Position numbers and translations under genes: made by a program
Assembly (NCBI GenBank): GCA_017618715.1
Contig: JAFZTS010000031.1
Span: 44,938 to 108,937, forward strand
Direction: 5' to 3'
DNA length: 64,000 nucleotides
From: Bacteroidales bacterium
GTDB lineage: Bacteria; Bacteroidota; Bacteroidia; Bacteroidales; UBA3663
Notes under the pieces: model-generated
The model's database searches: none
Seen by the model: only the letters and a program-made list of their open reading frames with translations
What the model was told of the DNA's origin: nothing
Part shown: in pieces, positions 45,101-52,469 of the stretch
Layout of the letters: every line of letters starts with the position of its first letter
Numbering within the stretch: position 1 is the first letter of the stretch

Positions 45101-45735
45101 CGCAGTGTGCCGGGATCAACACTTTCGAAATCAAAAGTCTGGACACGGTTGCTGATGAATGACTCACCATACTTCTCACGTCCTGTCTGTCCTAGATTGA
45201 CAAGGTCAACTTCATGTACCCAATGCACGTCATATTGGCTCACGGATACGTGCGAAGCTCCCAAATGAGGATCAAGTTCCTCCATAGCGATGGGCTCTTC
45301 TTCGGTCTTCTGATGAAGGAAGTAGTAGGCTTTGGTGTCGTAGGTGTTGCATCTCTGCATGAATCCACGTGTAGTGTTGTAGTCCCAGCGAGTGGTGCCT
45401 TGTCCGTAGAAGAGGATACGGCGATTGGCCGCATCGTGATAGGTTGCAACCTCGGGAAGATCATCGACATGGATGGAGTTCACGGCTTCGTTCAATGGAT
45501 GACCACCAAAGCCATACAATCCCACCTGCTCGGGGTTGGAGAACCCCATCTTGGTAAGCTGGTCATAGGTGATCTGGTAGATGCCGTCCTCTGTGCCGTC
45601 GAGCGAAATCTTAATCCATGTTCCTGTGGCAAGCTTGGACGATGCAGTAAAGGTGTGCAGACCTACCGAGGAAGCCTGCACGCTCTGTATGCAAAGCATC
45701 AACAAAGATGCCATCAGAATATATTTTATTCTCAT
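42196..45735 (-). CDS. porU: Type IX secretion sortase PorU
   Basis: PorU is a gingipain-family (C25) sortase that removes the C-terminal signal of type IX cargo and attaches cargo to lipopolysaccharide on the surface. A signal peptide (LLMLCIQSVQA) is followed by beta domains, then the C25 fold. The catalytic pair is visible: His656 in MINYAGHGNTTAI and Cys689 in VTASCDVSRWDEDG, almost the same numbers as His657 and Cys690 of the P. gingivalis enzyme. The protein is 1179 aa and ends in its own CTD-like beta domain (RPGFYLYRVFLSSDG). The gene starts about 120 bases after the terminator of the upstream unit. Confidence 0.95.
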   Translation of the reverse strand: MRIKYILMASLLMLCIQSVQASSVGLHTFTASSKLATGTWIKISLDGTEDGIYQITYDQLTKMGFSNPEQVGLYGFGGHPLNEAVNSIHVDDLPEVATYHDAANRRILFYGQGTTRWDYNTTRGFMQRCNTYDTKAYYFLHQKTEEEPIAMEELDPHLGASHVSVSQYDVHWVHEVDLVNLGQTGREKYGESFISNRVQTFDFESVDPGTLRVTTNFIVDAIESSTYSVAINGTLLGTNTIVRKSNDYAFANENTMDKTVELEESTGLSISLTYNPPAGSTPSIARLNYIRIQAKRNFSKPNDFELFRARAAHSDIVQYELGNAVDDEIQVWDVSHPCDVKRQLVSAENSFSPETTGIREYALVNVKSTGFKGVVNEGAVSNQDLHSLPMTNMVIVVAPAYTNQAEQLAEYRRNKDGLHVTIVTPEAIYNEFSSGKQDVTAIRLFMKMFYDRWHGSAKSGLDDLADNTRREPLYLLLWGDGYYDNHAIDRNYYLPSYETESSLVETSSCVCDDYFGFLDDGEGGTLDSNQRYSISRDGLDIGIGRLPVSSVEMSNNVLAKIINYGNNAYLGTWKNRLCFLSDDDKAGDTFNCHVKHNDQLVNTLQKANHNEFVFQKIYLPAYKQTESASGTDYPDAKKEFNETLKQGVLMINYAGHGNTTAITNENMMTSAAAQELNNKHLPVWVTASCDVSRWDEDGISMGECLLLNPNGGAIALFSTVRVVYAQQNLLLNTAIIDNIFNRFSDGTRYRLGDILKASKLELGSDYNKLNFCLLGDPSLTLAYPEQQIKITHINGVPTKDANDVFQLQTLSKVTVKGHVLKTGSETEIDSTFNGLLYPTFYDALDTLTADKGYVQDQAPVYSFTTRTKKAFSGRSEITNGQFEFSFTVPIDISYSDELGLANLYAASENSDEASGFYDNYHLIGSDDYVITDTQGPVIKQLFLNDNTWTDGGVVNATPYFFAEVQDDGGFNATGNTVGHDIVLTIRCTSNYLQASEQHTLNNYFTTYTNDPTTGNVQYSIPALEDGTYEASFRIWDVYNNPTTQKFNFTVLNEKAPEAVVVQAYPCPAKTGDTVTFRILHNRPESAQNITLQVYTQTGYKVYETTASSSSASKVYAFSMDNPTMINRAINADETGNFMGAATIEWSSSTLRPGFYLYRVFLSSDGSTEMSKSKLLMVNP

Positions 45736-45855
45736 AGTCGCGCTTTTAACTGCAACAATAACGCGAATTTCTTCAATTTATTGTCTAAAAATGCAATTTT
45801 CTGGAAAAAACAATTGTTTGGAGATAGGGATCCTGAAAGAAAGTCTGAAAGAAAG

Positions 45856-45880
45856 AGGGAGAATTCAAAAGTCTCTCCCT
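45856..45880 (-). terminator. Possible terminator of the rnhA-FAH unit
   Basis: AGGGAGA and TCTCCCT are perfect 7-base arms around 11 bases; on the minus strand CTTTCTTTC follows. It lies in the gap before porU. Confidence 0.5.
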
Positions 45881-45935
45881 ATTTATGAGTCTTATCTTAT
45901 TTTATTTTTAAACTAAAAGGAACAGGCCTGTATGC

Positions 45936-45971
45936 GAGCCTCCGCACGAGCCTCCGCACGAGCGCCCGCAA
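45936..45971. repeat. 12-bp short tandem repeat, three copies
   Basis: GAGCCTCCGCAC occurs twice in tandem, then a third diverged copy GAGCGCCCGCAA. It sits 21 bases downstream of the FAH-family gene on the minus strand. The rest of the 256-base gap (45736-45991) is AT-rich, with only the hairpin at 45856 and no gene. Confidence 0.8.
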
Positions 45972-45991
45972 TGATTACGATTTTGAACCTA

Positions 45992-46660
45992 TCATTTGCA
46001 CCTGCAGTTCAGCACATCTGTTCCTTCGAGCTGCGCTGTAATGATGTCGCCCTCCTTGACGCTGCCGACGCCTGCTGGTGTGCCAGTGAAGATGAGGTCT
46101 CCCGTCTTGAGCAAATAGAATTGGCTGGCGTAGGCGATGATCTGATCGACGGTGTGAATCATGTCGCCCGTCCAACCTACTTGGCGCGTCTCGCCATTAA
46201 GTTGCATCTCGAAGTGCAGGTCCTGCACATTCTTGTCATTCATTTCAGAAAGATGTAGCCACTTTTGTCCGCAATAGGCTGCACCGTCAAAGCCTTTTGC
46301 TATTTCCCAAGGTAAGCCTTTCTGCGACAACTGTTTTTGGATGTCGCGTGCTGTGAAGTCGATACCAAGGGTTATCTCGTCATAATAGCGGTGAGCAAAG
46401 CGTTCGGGAATGGATTTGCCGAGGCGGTTGATGCGAACCACAAGTTCAGTTTCATAATCAATCTGTTTGCTCCAATCGGGCACAAAGAAAGGCCAATCAG
46501 GTCGGGTGAGCGCGGTGTCGGGTTTGAGGAAGAGGGTGATGCCACTTTCGTCGAGAGGCGAATGAGGCATACCTACTTTCACGCCTTGGGTTTGTGTCAA
46601 GGTGTGCTTCAGTTCCTCGTTATGCTTGGCATAGTTCATGCCCACGCAGATTATCTTCAT
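45992..46660 (-). CDS. Fumarylacetoacetate hydrolase family protein, 222 aa
   Basis: FAH-fold enzymes cleave C-C bonds or decarboxylate acylpyruvate-type substrates using a divalent metal. Motifs: KIICVGMNYAKHNEE at the N-terminus, metal ligands in DYETELVVRINR, LGIDFTARDIQ, AKGFDGAA, and the C-terminal GDLIFTGTPAGVG. The small single-domain size fits FahD1-like acylpyruvase or oxaloacetate decarboxylase enzymes; the exact substrate cannot be assigned. The start lies 5 bases after the RNase H gene, so they share a transcript. Confidence 0.9.
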   Translation of the reverse strand: MKIICVGMNYAKHNEELKHTLTQTQGVKVGMPHSPLDESGITLFLKPDTALTRPDWPFFVPDWSKQIDYETELVVRINRLGKSIPERFAHRYYDEITLGIDFTARDIQKQLSQKGLPWEIAKGFDGAAYCGQKWLHLSEMNDKNVQDLHFEMQLNGETRQVGWTGDMIHTVDQIIAYASQFYLLKTGDLIFTGTPAGVGSVKEGDIITAQLEGTDVLNCRCK

Positions 46661-46665
46661 GTCGA

Positions 46666-47430
46666 TTATTTCTTTCGGCCGAAGTCAGCTGGTATCTCTC
46701 CCCATTGTGAGGTCTCCCATTTGTAGATGGGCAGGCGGAAAGTGTGGGTGCGCAGCCACGTCTCGGCACGGCGGATGAGGTCAAAGATTTTGGCGTTCTG
46801 TTCGGTTTCTTCGATTTGAGTCTTGCAGATGCCTAATCGCACCCATTTTTGAGCGTTCACGGAATCACTGTAGATGGGCAGACGTGTGCCTTGCTTCTCC
46901 TGCAAGGCCAGTCCGTGGACGATGGCGAGGAATTCACCAATATTGTTGGTTCCACCTTCGAGGGGTCCCACACGGAATATCTCCTGACCTGTACGCACAT
47001 ATACACCACGGTACTCCATGGGGCCGGGATTGCCTGAGCAGGCAGCATCGACAGCCAGCGAATCAATCATGTAGGGAGGCGGTTGTTCGATGATTATGCG
47101 TTTTTTCACGGGTGGGGTAGGATTGGTAGGAGCAGAGATGGGCGTTGGATCCTTTGGTTGAGTGATGTCGGCCTTTCCAGCCTTTTCTTTGTCGAACTCT
47201 ATGACGGTTCCTTCCTTCTCGAGTCTGGACATCTCGCGAGCGACCTCTTTGATGAGTCCTTCCTTGTCAAACCCCTCACGAAAAGCTTCCACGGCAGCTT
47301 CGAGACTCTTGAATGAGCGATAGGAGGCATCGGGATAGCCCGATACCTGCATCTCTGCCTCCTCCCATGAGTCATAGACTCCGGGTGCAAAGCCCTGCCA
47401 AACTACATAATATTTATTGTTTGTGCCCAT
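46666..47430 (-). CDS. rnhA: Ribonuclease H with viroplasmin-like N-terminal domain, 254 aa
   Basis: Degrades RNA in RNA:DNA hybrids. The N-terminus KYYVVWQGFAPGVYDSWEE to SFKSLEAAVEAF is the hybrid-binding viroplasmin/RNase H1 domain. The catalytic domain follows after a Pro/Lys linker, with acidic residues visible in AVDAACSGNPGP, GTNNIGEFLAIVHGL, YSDSVNA and the final EIPADFGRK. The start at 47430 (MGTNNKYYV) is preferred because the -7 box at 47458-47465 overlaps the alternative upstream Met. Confidence 0.93.
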   Translation of the reverse strand: MGTNNKYYVVWQGFAPGVYDSWEEAEMQVSGYPDASYRSFKSLEAAVEAFREGFDKEGLIKEVAREMSRLEKEGTVIEFDKEKAGKADITQPKDPTPISAPTNPTPPVKKRIIIEQPPPYMIDSLAVDAACSGNPGPMEYRGVYVRTGQEIFRVGPLEGGTNNIGEFLAIVHGLALQEKQGTRLPIYSDSVNAQKWVRLGICKTQIEETEQNAKIFDLIRRAETWLRTHTFRLPIYKWETSQWGEIPADFGRKK

Positions 47431-47457
47431 ACGAGTCGATTGGTTGCAATTAGGATG

Positions 47458-47465
47458 CAAAGATA
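47458..47465 (-). promoter_or_regulatory. rnhA promoter -7 box
   Basis: Minus strand TATCTTTG about 28 bases upstream of the start; the -33 element is weak (TTG-like). Confidence 0.6.
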
Positions 47466-47602
47466 GTCCTTTTTCGCCAAAAACAAGTATTCAGAACCCG
47501 AAAAATGTCATTTAGAAAGACAAAAAAGATGAATTATGCTGTTTTAGCAACTTTTGCTGTCATTTTCTGGGACGAAAAGTTGGAGTATTCACATGAAAAC
47601 CG

Positions 47603-47610
47603 TATTTTTG
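47603..47610 (+). promoter_or_regulatory. Promoter -7 box for the MBL lipoprotein gene
   Basis: TATTTTTG matches TAnnTTTG, 33 bases upstream of the start; a GTTGG 19 bases further upstream could be a weak -33. Confidence 0.55.
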
Positions 47611-47643
47611 CACAATGATTTATTAATTCAAAATAGTTAAGAA

Positions 47644-48522
47644 ATGAAACAGAATCATCTTTTTTCTTTTTCTGGTCTTTTGTGTGCTTCCATACTCCTC
47701 GGAAGCGTCATCTTAAGTTCCTGCACCTCCAAACCTGCCCCGACAGCCGCTGGGGAGGAAAGTCTTTTCCCCAATACTTATGTGCTCGACGATGGCAAGA
47801 CCACAGTCACTTGGATCAAGGATAATCAGGGTCATTCGCTACGTGATGCAAGTCTTTTCCCTGATGCCACTCCTGAGGTCGTCAAAGAGCTTGGTCTTGA
47901 AGAAGGCATCCCCTCCACAATCAGTTGTTTCCTGCTTCATGTCGATGGCAAGTGGGCACTCTTCGACACGGGACTTGGCCTTGGCAAAGGATTGCTCGTC
48001 ACGGCTCTTGATTCGCTGGGCGTTCCGCCCGACAGCATCTCCGTGATTTATATTACTCATTTCCACGGCGATCATATCGGTGGCATGGTCTATGAAGGTA
48101 AACCTGTCTTCCCAAATGCTGAGGTATATGCGGGTCAGCGCGAATTTGATGCTTGGATCAAGGAGATGCCAAGAGAGAACACTAAGCTTCAGCAAGAGGC
48201 AATGGTAGTTTATAATGAACATCTCCACCTCTTCCAGTTTGGTGACACCTTGGTTCATGGCGTTGTCGCCATCGATGCAGTAGGTCATACACCAGGTCAT
48301 ACCGTTTTCCAAAAGGAGAACCTGCTCGTCATCGGCGATTTGATGCATGGCGCTGCTTTGCAGATTCCCCATCCTGAATACAATGCTCGGTTTGACATGG
48401 ACAAGGACCAGGCTGCTGCCTCGCGTGTTCGAATCTTGAAATATGCCAACGACAACAACTTGCTCATGGCGGGTATGCATCTTGCCGAGCCTGCTTTTCT
48501 CGAACCTGGACAAGCAAAGTAA
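47644..48522 (+). CDS. Metallo-beta-lactamase-fold hydrolase lipoprotein, 292 aa
   Basis: Lipobox VILSSC gives Cys27, so it is periplasmic or surface-facing. The metal-binding motif THFHGDHIGG, LFDTGLGLG, the His in VGHTPGHTVF and the Asp of VIGDLMHGA define the MBL superfamily. It resembles lactonase/hydrolase members rather than true beta-lactamases. Substrate unknown; quorum-lactone or other ester hydrolysis is possible only as a guess. shikimate kinase follows 26 bases later. Confidence 0.88.
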   Translation: MKQNHLFSFSGLLCASILLGSVILSSCTSKPAPTAAGEESLFPNTYVLDDGKTTVTWIKDNQGHSLRDASLFPDATPEVVKELGLEEGIPSTISCFLLHVDGKWALFDTGLGLGKGLLVTALDSLGVPPDSISVIYITHFHGDHIGGMVYEGKPVFPNAEVYAGQREFDAWIKEMPRENTKLQQEAMVVYNEHLHLFQFGDTLVHGVVAIDAVGHTPGHTVFQKENLLVIGDLMHGAALQIPHPEYNARFDMDKDQAAASRVRILKYANDNNLLMAGMHLAEPAFLEPGQAK

Positions 48523-48548
48523 CTAACGCATTATTCGTTTTTCAGTAG

Positions 48549-49079
48549 ATGAAACGCATCTTCCTGATTGGATATATGGGAGCGGGCAAGACCACATTGG
48601 GACGCCCGCTCTCTCGTGCGATGAACCTCGAATTTATCGACCTCGACAATTTCATCGAGGCGCGTTATCACAAGACGGTAAAGGACATCTTTGCCGAAGT
48701 GGGAGAGGAGGGCTTCCGAAAGATTGAGCATCGTTCGCTCGAAGAGGTTGCCGATTATGAAAATGTCGTCATTGCCTTGGGGGGTGGTACTCCCTGTTTT
48801 ATGGGCAACATGGACATCGTGAACAGAGCAGGCATATCGGTGTATCTAAAGCCCACTGAGGAGGTTCTGCTACGTCGGCTTATCCAGGGAAAGAACAAGC
48901 GTCCGCTACTGGCCAATAAAAGCGATGAAGAGATTCTGAATTTCATTCGTGAGCAACTTGCATGGCGTGAGCCATATTACCTCAGAGCAAATATTGTTTT
49001 CGAGTCGTCACATCTCGAAAACCGAAAGGATATCTTCAACAATGCGGAAAAATTATCGAAGATTATAGAGGAAATGTGA
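48549..49079 (+). CDS. aroK: Shikimate kinase
   Basis: Phosphorylates shikimate in aromatic amino-acid synthesis. The N-terminal P-loop GYMGAGKTTLG, shikimate-binding DLDNFIE and FRKIEHRSL, VIALGGGTPCF, and the lid KNKRPLL are intact; 176 aa is the usual size. It is probably co-transcribed with the MBL-fold gene. An AT-rich gap of 174 bases with the korA promoter follows. Confidence 0.95.
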   Translation: MKRIFLIGYMGAGKTTLGRPLSRAMNLEFIDLDNFIEARYHKTVKDIFAEVGEEGFRKIEHRSLEEVADYENVVIALGGGTPCFMGNMDIVNRAGISVYLKPTEEVLLRRLIQGKNKRPLLANKSDEEILNFIREQLAWREPYYLRANIVFESSHLENRKDIFNNAEKLSKIIEEM

Positions 49080-49158
49080 CAAAATAATTTATATAAATGT
49101 CATTTTTATTGAAAATTTGCTCGAAAAATAAATATTTTCGAAGAATATTGCAAAAATA

Positions 49159-49190
49159 TTTGGTGCGTATTCAATCTTTCATTATCTTTG
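49159..49190 (+). promoter_or_regulatory. korAB promoter
   Basis: TTTG (49159-49162), 20 bases, TATCTTTG (49183-49190), with a 60-base leader before korA. This is an exact consensus match. Confidence 0.82.
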
Positions 49191-49253
49191 CACCCGAAAA
49201 AATTTAAGGTTGTGTTAATTCGACTGTTTATTCTGAAATATTAAAGGTAAATT

Positions 49254-51101
49254 ATGGAGAATCCAAAAATCATTGAGGCTTCGGAAGTGGTTGTTCGCTT
49301 CTCGGGAGACTCGGGTGATGGTATGCAGCTTGCTGGTACCATTTTCTCTACAGTTGCAGCTATTTTAGGAAATGAGATTTCCACTTTCCCCGATTATCCT
49401 GCCGAAATGCGTGCACCTCGCGGTTCGCTGGGTGGCGTATCGTCGTTCCAGGTTCACGTCGGGAAGAAGGTTTATACACCTGGCGACCAGTGTGACGTGC
49501 TCGTTGCCATGAATCCCGCTGCATTGAAGCAGAATGTCAAGTTCCTCAAGAAGGGTGGAGTACTGATTTATGACGAAGACACTTTTATCAAATCCGAACT
49601 AGTAAAGGCGAAGTTCGAAACACTTGATCCATTTGCTGAGATGGGTATTGCCGATAAGTATCAGTTGGTCGGCGTCCCTGTATCGGAATCCACCAAGGCC
49701 AGCCTTGCCGACACCGGCATGGATGCCAAGTCGGTGGCTCGTTGTCGTAATATCTTTGCCTTGGGCTTCGTGTTCTGGCTGTTCAACCGTCCGTTGGTGA
49801 AGGCTGAAGAGTTCCTTACTTCCAAATTCGGAAAGAAGCCAGAGATTCTTCAGGCAAACCTCAAAGTGATTACCGATGGTTTCAACTATGGAGCCAACAC
49901 TCATGCAAGTGTGAGTACCTATCGTGTGGAGTCGAGCAAGGCTGAACCAGGCATTTACTGCGATGTGAAGGGCAATGCGGCAACAGCATACGGCCTTGTC
50001 GCTGCTGCTGAGAAGGCAGGCACCCGCCTGTTCCTGGGTTCTTATCCCATCACTCCTGCCACCGACATCCTGCACGAGCTCTCGAAACTGAAGTTCCTTG
50101 GTGTAACAACTGTTCAGGCAGAAGACGAGATTTCGGGTATCTGTACAGCTCTTGGTGCATCCTTTGGTGGTGCACTCGGTGCAACCTCTACCTCGGGTCC
50201 CGGTATCGCGCTCAAGAGCGAGGCCATCGGTTTGGCTGTGATGGCTGAGCTTCCGCTTGTCGTCATTGATGTCATGCGTGGTGGTCCATCGACTGGTCTT
50301 CCGACCAAGACGGAGCAGACCGACCTTATGCAATGCATATACGGACGCAATGGTGAATCGCCATGTGTCGTGATGGCAGCCTCTTCACCTGTCGATTGCT
50401 TCTATGCTGCTTACAATGCTTCGAAGATAGCATTGGAGCACAATACGCCTGTCATTCTACTTACCGATGCATTCCTTGGCAACGGTTCGTCATCGCTACG
50501 TATCCCCGATCCTGAGAGTCTTCCCGACATCAAGCCGGCCATCGCTACTCCCGATATGGCGGGCAGCTATGAGCCTTACGCTCGTGATCCCGAGACGTTC
50601 GTTCGTCTCAAGGCAATCCCGGGTACCGAGGGTCTTATGCATCGTCTGGGTGGTCTCGAAAAGGATGAGCATGGCGCTATTTCAACCAATCCCGAAGTTC
50701 ACCAGAAGATGGTTCGTAACCGTCAGGCAAAGATCGATTACATCGCAAATGTCATCCCTGAGCTCGAAGTGACGGGTGATGTGGATGCTGATACCATCGT
50801 TATCGGTTGGGGTGGAACCTTCGGTCACATCTCTGCCGCTGTCGAGAATCTTCGCACTGAGGGCATGAAGCTGGCACAGGCTCACTTCGAGTACATCGTT
50901 CCACTTCCAAAGAACACCGCCGAAGTACTCCGCAAGTATAAGAATATCCTCTGCTGCGAGTTGAACAACGGCCAGTTCGCCAGCTATCTCCGTTCTAAGG
51001 TTGAGGGCATCTCTGTGAAGGAGTTTACAGAAGTCAAGGGCCAACCTTTCCAGATTTGTGACATCGAGAAGGCTATTGTTGAGGTAGTAAAAGGTAAATA
51101 A
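49254..51101 (+). CDS. korA: 2-oxoglutarate:ferredoxin oxidoreductase, fused gamma-alpha subunit
   Basis: With KorB it oxidatively decarboxylates 2-oxoglutarate to succinyl-CoA, reducing ferredoxin, or runs in reverse in anaerobes. Residues 10-190 are the gamma domain (RFSGDSGDGMQLAGTIF, EMRAPRGSLGGVSSFQ); from about 235 the alpha domain begins (GNAATAYGLVAAAEKAG, GSYPITPATDILHELS, TSGPGIALKSEAIGL). 615 aa is normal for this fused form. korB starts 2 bases after the stop. Confidence 0.92.
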   Translation: MENPKIIEASEVVVRFSGDSGDGMQLAGTIFSTVAAILGNEISTFPDYPAEMRAPRGSLGGVSSFQVHVGKKVYTPGDQCDVLVAMNPAALKQNVKFLKKGGVLIYDEDTFIKSELVKAKFETLDPFAEMGIADKYQLVGVPVSESTKASLADTGMDAKSVARCRNIFALGFVFWLFNRPLVKAEEFLTSKFGKKPEILQANLKVITDGFNYGANTHASVSTYRVESSKAEPGIYCDVKGNAATAYGLVAAAEKAGTRLFLGSYPITPATDILHELSKLKFLGVTTVQAEDEISGICTALGASFGGALGATSTSGPGIALKSEAIGLAVMAELPLVVIDVMRGGPSTGLPTKTEQTDLMQCIYGRNGESPCVVMAASSPVDCFYAAYNASKIALEHNTPVILLTDAFLGNGSSSLRIPDPESLPDIKPAIATPDMAGSYEPYARDPETFVRLKAIPGTEGLMHRLGGLEKDEHGAISTNPEVHQKMVRNRQAKIDYIANVIPELEVTGDVDADTIVIGWGGTFGHISAAVENLRTEGMKLAQAHFEYIVPLPKNTAEVLRKYKNILCCELNNGQFASYLRSKVEGISVKEFTEVKGQPFQICDIEKAIVEVVKGK

Positions 51102-51103
51102 AT

Positions 51104-52150
51104 ATGGAAAAAGATATGACACAATATACTCAAGCTGACTTCAAGTCGGACCAGCCACTGAAGTTCTGTGCTGGTTGTGGTGATCATGCTGTTGCAGCCT
51201 CTATGCAGCGTGCGATGGCTGAACTTGGTATTGCTCCAAGTCAGACAGCAGTGATATCTGGCATTGGTTGTTCGAGCCGTATGCCATACTATATGAATAC
51301 CTACGGCATGCACACGATCCATGGTCGTGGTCTGGCCATTGCTACCGGTCTCAAGGTGGCACGTCCCGACCTCACGGTCTGGAATGTGACGGGTGACGGT
51401 GATTGCCTCGCCATCGGTGGCAACCATTTCATCCATGCCATGCGTCGTAATATCGACCTCAACATCATCCTCTTCAACAACAAGATCTATGGCTTGACCA
51501 AGGGGCAGTATTCACCGACCTCTGACCGTGGTCTCGTAACCAAGTCCTCTCCTTGGGGAACCGTTGAGGATCCTTTCTGCCCTGCCGAACTTTGCATCGG
51601 CGCACGTGGCACTTTCTTTGCCCGTGCTATTGATGGTGATATCAAAAACAGCATCACCGCAATGAAGGCAGCCGTTAATCACAAGGGTGCATCTGTTGTC
51701 GAGATGCTCTGCAACTGTGTCATTTTCGCCGATGGCATCCACAAACTTGTCACCGATCCCGCAGTTCGTGCTGACAAGACCATCGTCCTCGAGGACGGCA
51801 AGCCTATGATCTACGGCAAGAACCGTGACAAGGGTCTCGTGCTCGATGGTTGGAACATCAAGGCGGTCACCCTTGGTGAGAACGGTATTACCGAAAAAGA
51901 TCTGCTTGTTCACGATTCGAAGATGGTTGATCCCACCTTCCATCTCAAGCTGGCCATGATGGGTTATAGCCCCTATGGATACGCTGGTGCTACCGACGAT
52001 CTCCCTATCGCACTCGGTGTAATTCGCGATGTCGAAGGCATGTCTTACGATGAGGCAGTAGCTGGACAAATCGAGGAGGTGAAGGGCAAGAAGAAGGCCC
52101 GCACGTTGCGTGAACTTCTGCTTTCGGGTGACACCTGGGAGGTGAAGTGA
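51104..52150 (+). CDS. korB: 2-oxoglutarate:ferredoxin oxidoreductase beta subunit
   Basis: Thiamine-diphosphate subunit. KFCAGCGDHAV is the N-terminal cofactor motif with its Cys pair; the ThDP/Mg motif is NVTGDGDCLAIGGNHFIHA continuing to ILFNNKIYGLTKGQYSPTS. SPWGTVEDPF and a C-terminal RTLRELLLSGDTW complete the family pattern. 348 aa. The start at 51104 is used; a second Met 12 bases on (MTQYTQADF) is also possible. Directly after korA, so the subunits are co-translated. Confidence 0.92.
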   Translation: MEKDMTQYTQADFKSDQPLKFCAGCGDHAVAASMQRAMAELGIAPSQTAVISGIGCSSRMPYYMNTYGMHTIHGRGLAIATGLKVARPDLTVWNVTGDGDCLAIGGNHFIHAMRRNIDLNIILFNNKIYGLTKGQYSPTSDRGLVTKSSPWGTVEDPFCPAELCIGARGTFFARAIDGDIKNSITAMKAAVNHKGASVVEMLCNCVIFADGIHKLVTDPAVRADKTIVLEDGKPMIYGKNRDKGLVLDGWNIKAVTLGENGITEKDLLVHDSKMVDPTFHLKLAMMGYSPYGYAGATDDLPIALGVIRDVEGMSYDEAVAGQIEEVKGKKKARTLRELLLSGDTWEVK

Positions 52151-52174
52151 ACGGCATAAGATAGACTGAAAAGC

Positions 52175-52208
52175 CCCGAATGGATTCGTTCCCGTTCGGG
52201 ACTTTTTT
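52175..52208 (+). terminator. korAB terminator
   Basis: CCCGAA and TTCGGG pair over a 14-base loop with flanking partial pairing (AAG/CTT), followed by TTTTTT. It lies 25 bases past the korB stop. Confidence 0.75.
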
Positions 52209-52367
52209 GTGTCGATTCCATTTGTGCAAAGGATTGTATTTTTCTCAAATCATGAAGGGAAAGTGGTATGTTTTGTGAAAATATCACCATGAAAATCTAC
52301 GATTTTAGGTGTTTTTCTGTTAAAACACGGAAAAAACAAAAAAAAATAAATGAAAAATGATGAAATT

Positions 52368-52399
52368 TTTGGAAACAATCGTTAAATGTGCTATCTTTG
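52368..52399 (+). promoter_or_regulatory. Promoter of the SusC/SusD locus
   Basis: TTTG (52368-52371), 20 bases, TATCTTTG (52392-52399), with a 70-base leader before the first SusC-like gene. The rest of the 319-base gap holds the korAB terminator and an A-rich tract; no gene seen. Confidence 0.82.
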
Positions 52400-52469
52400 C
52401 GCCAATTGAAAACCGAAAGGTTTTATCATTTTCATGTGATTTATAATCTCACACAATTTTACATAACTA

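Noticed and set aside
47644..48522. True beta-lactamase
   Set aside because: The HxHxDH motif shows only the MBL superfamily; other sequence features and the lipoprotein context do not support an antibiotic-resistance call.
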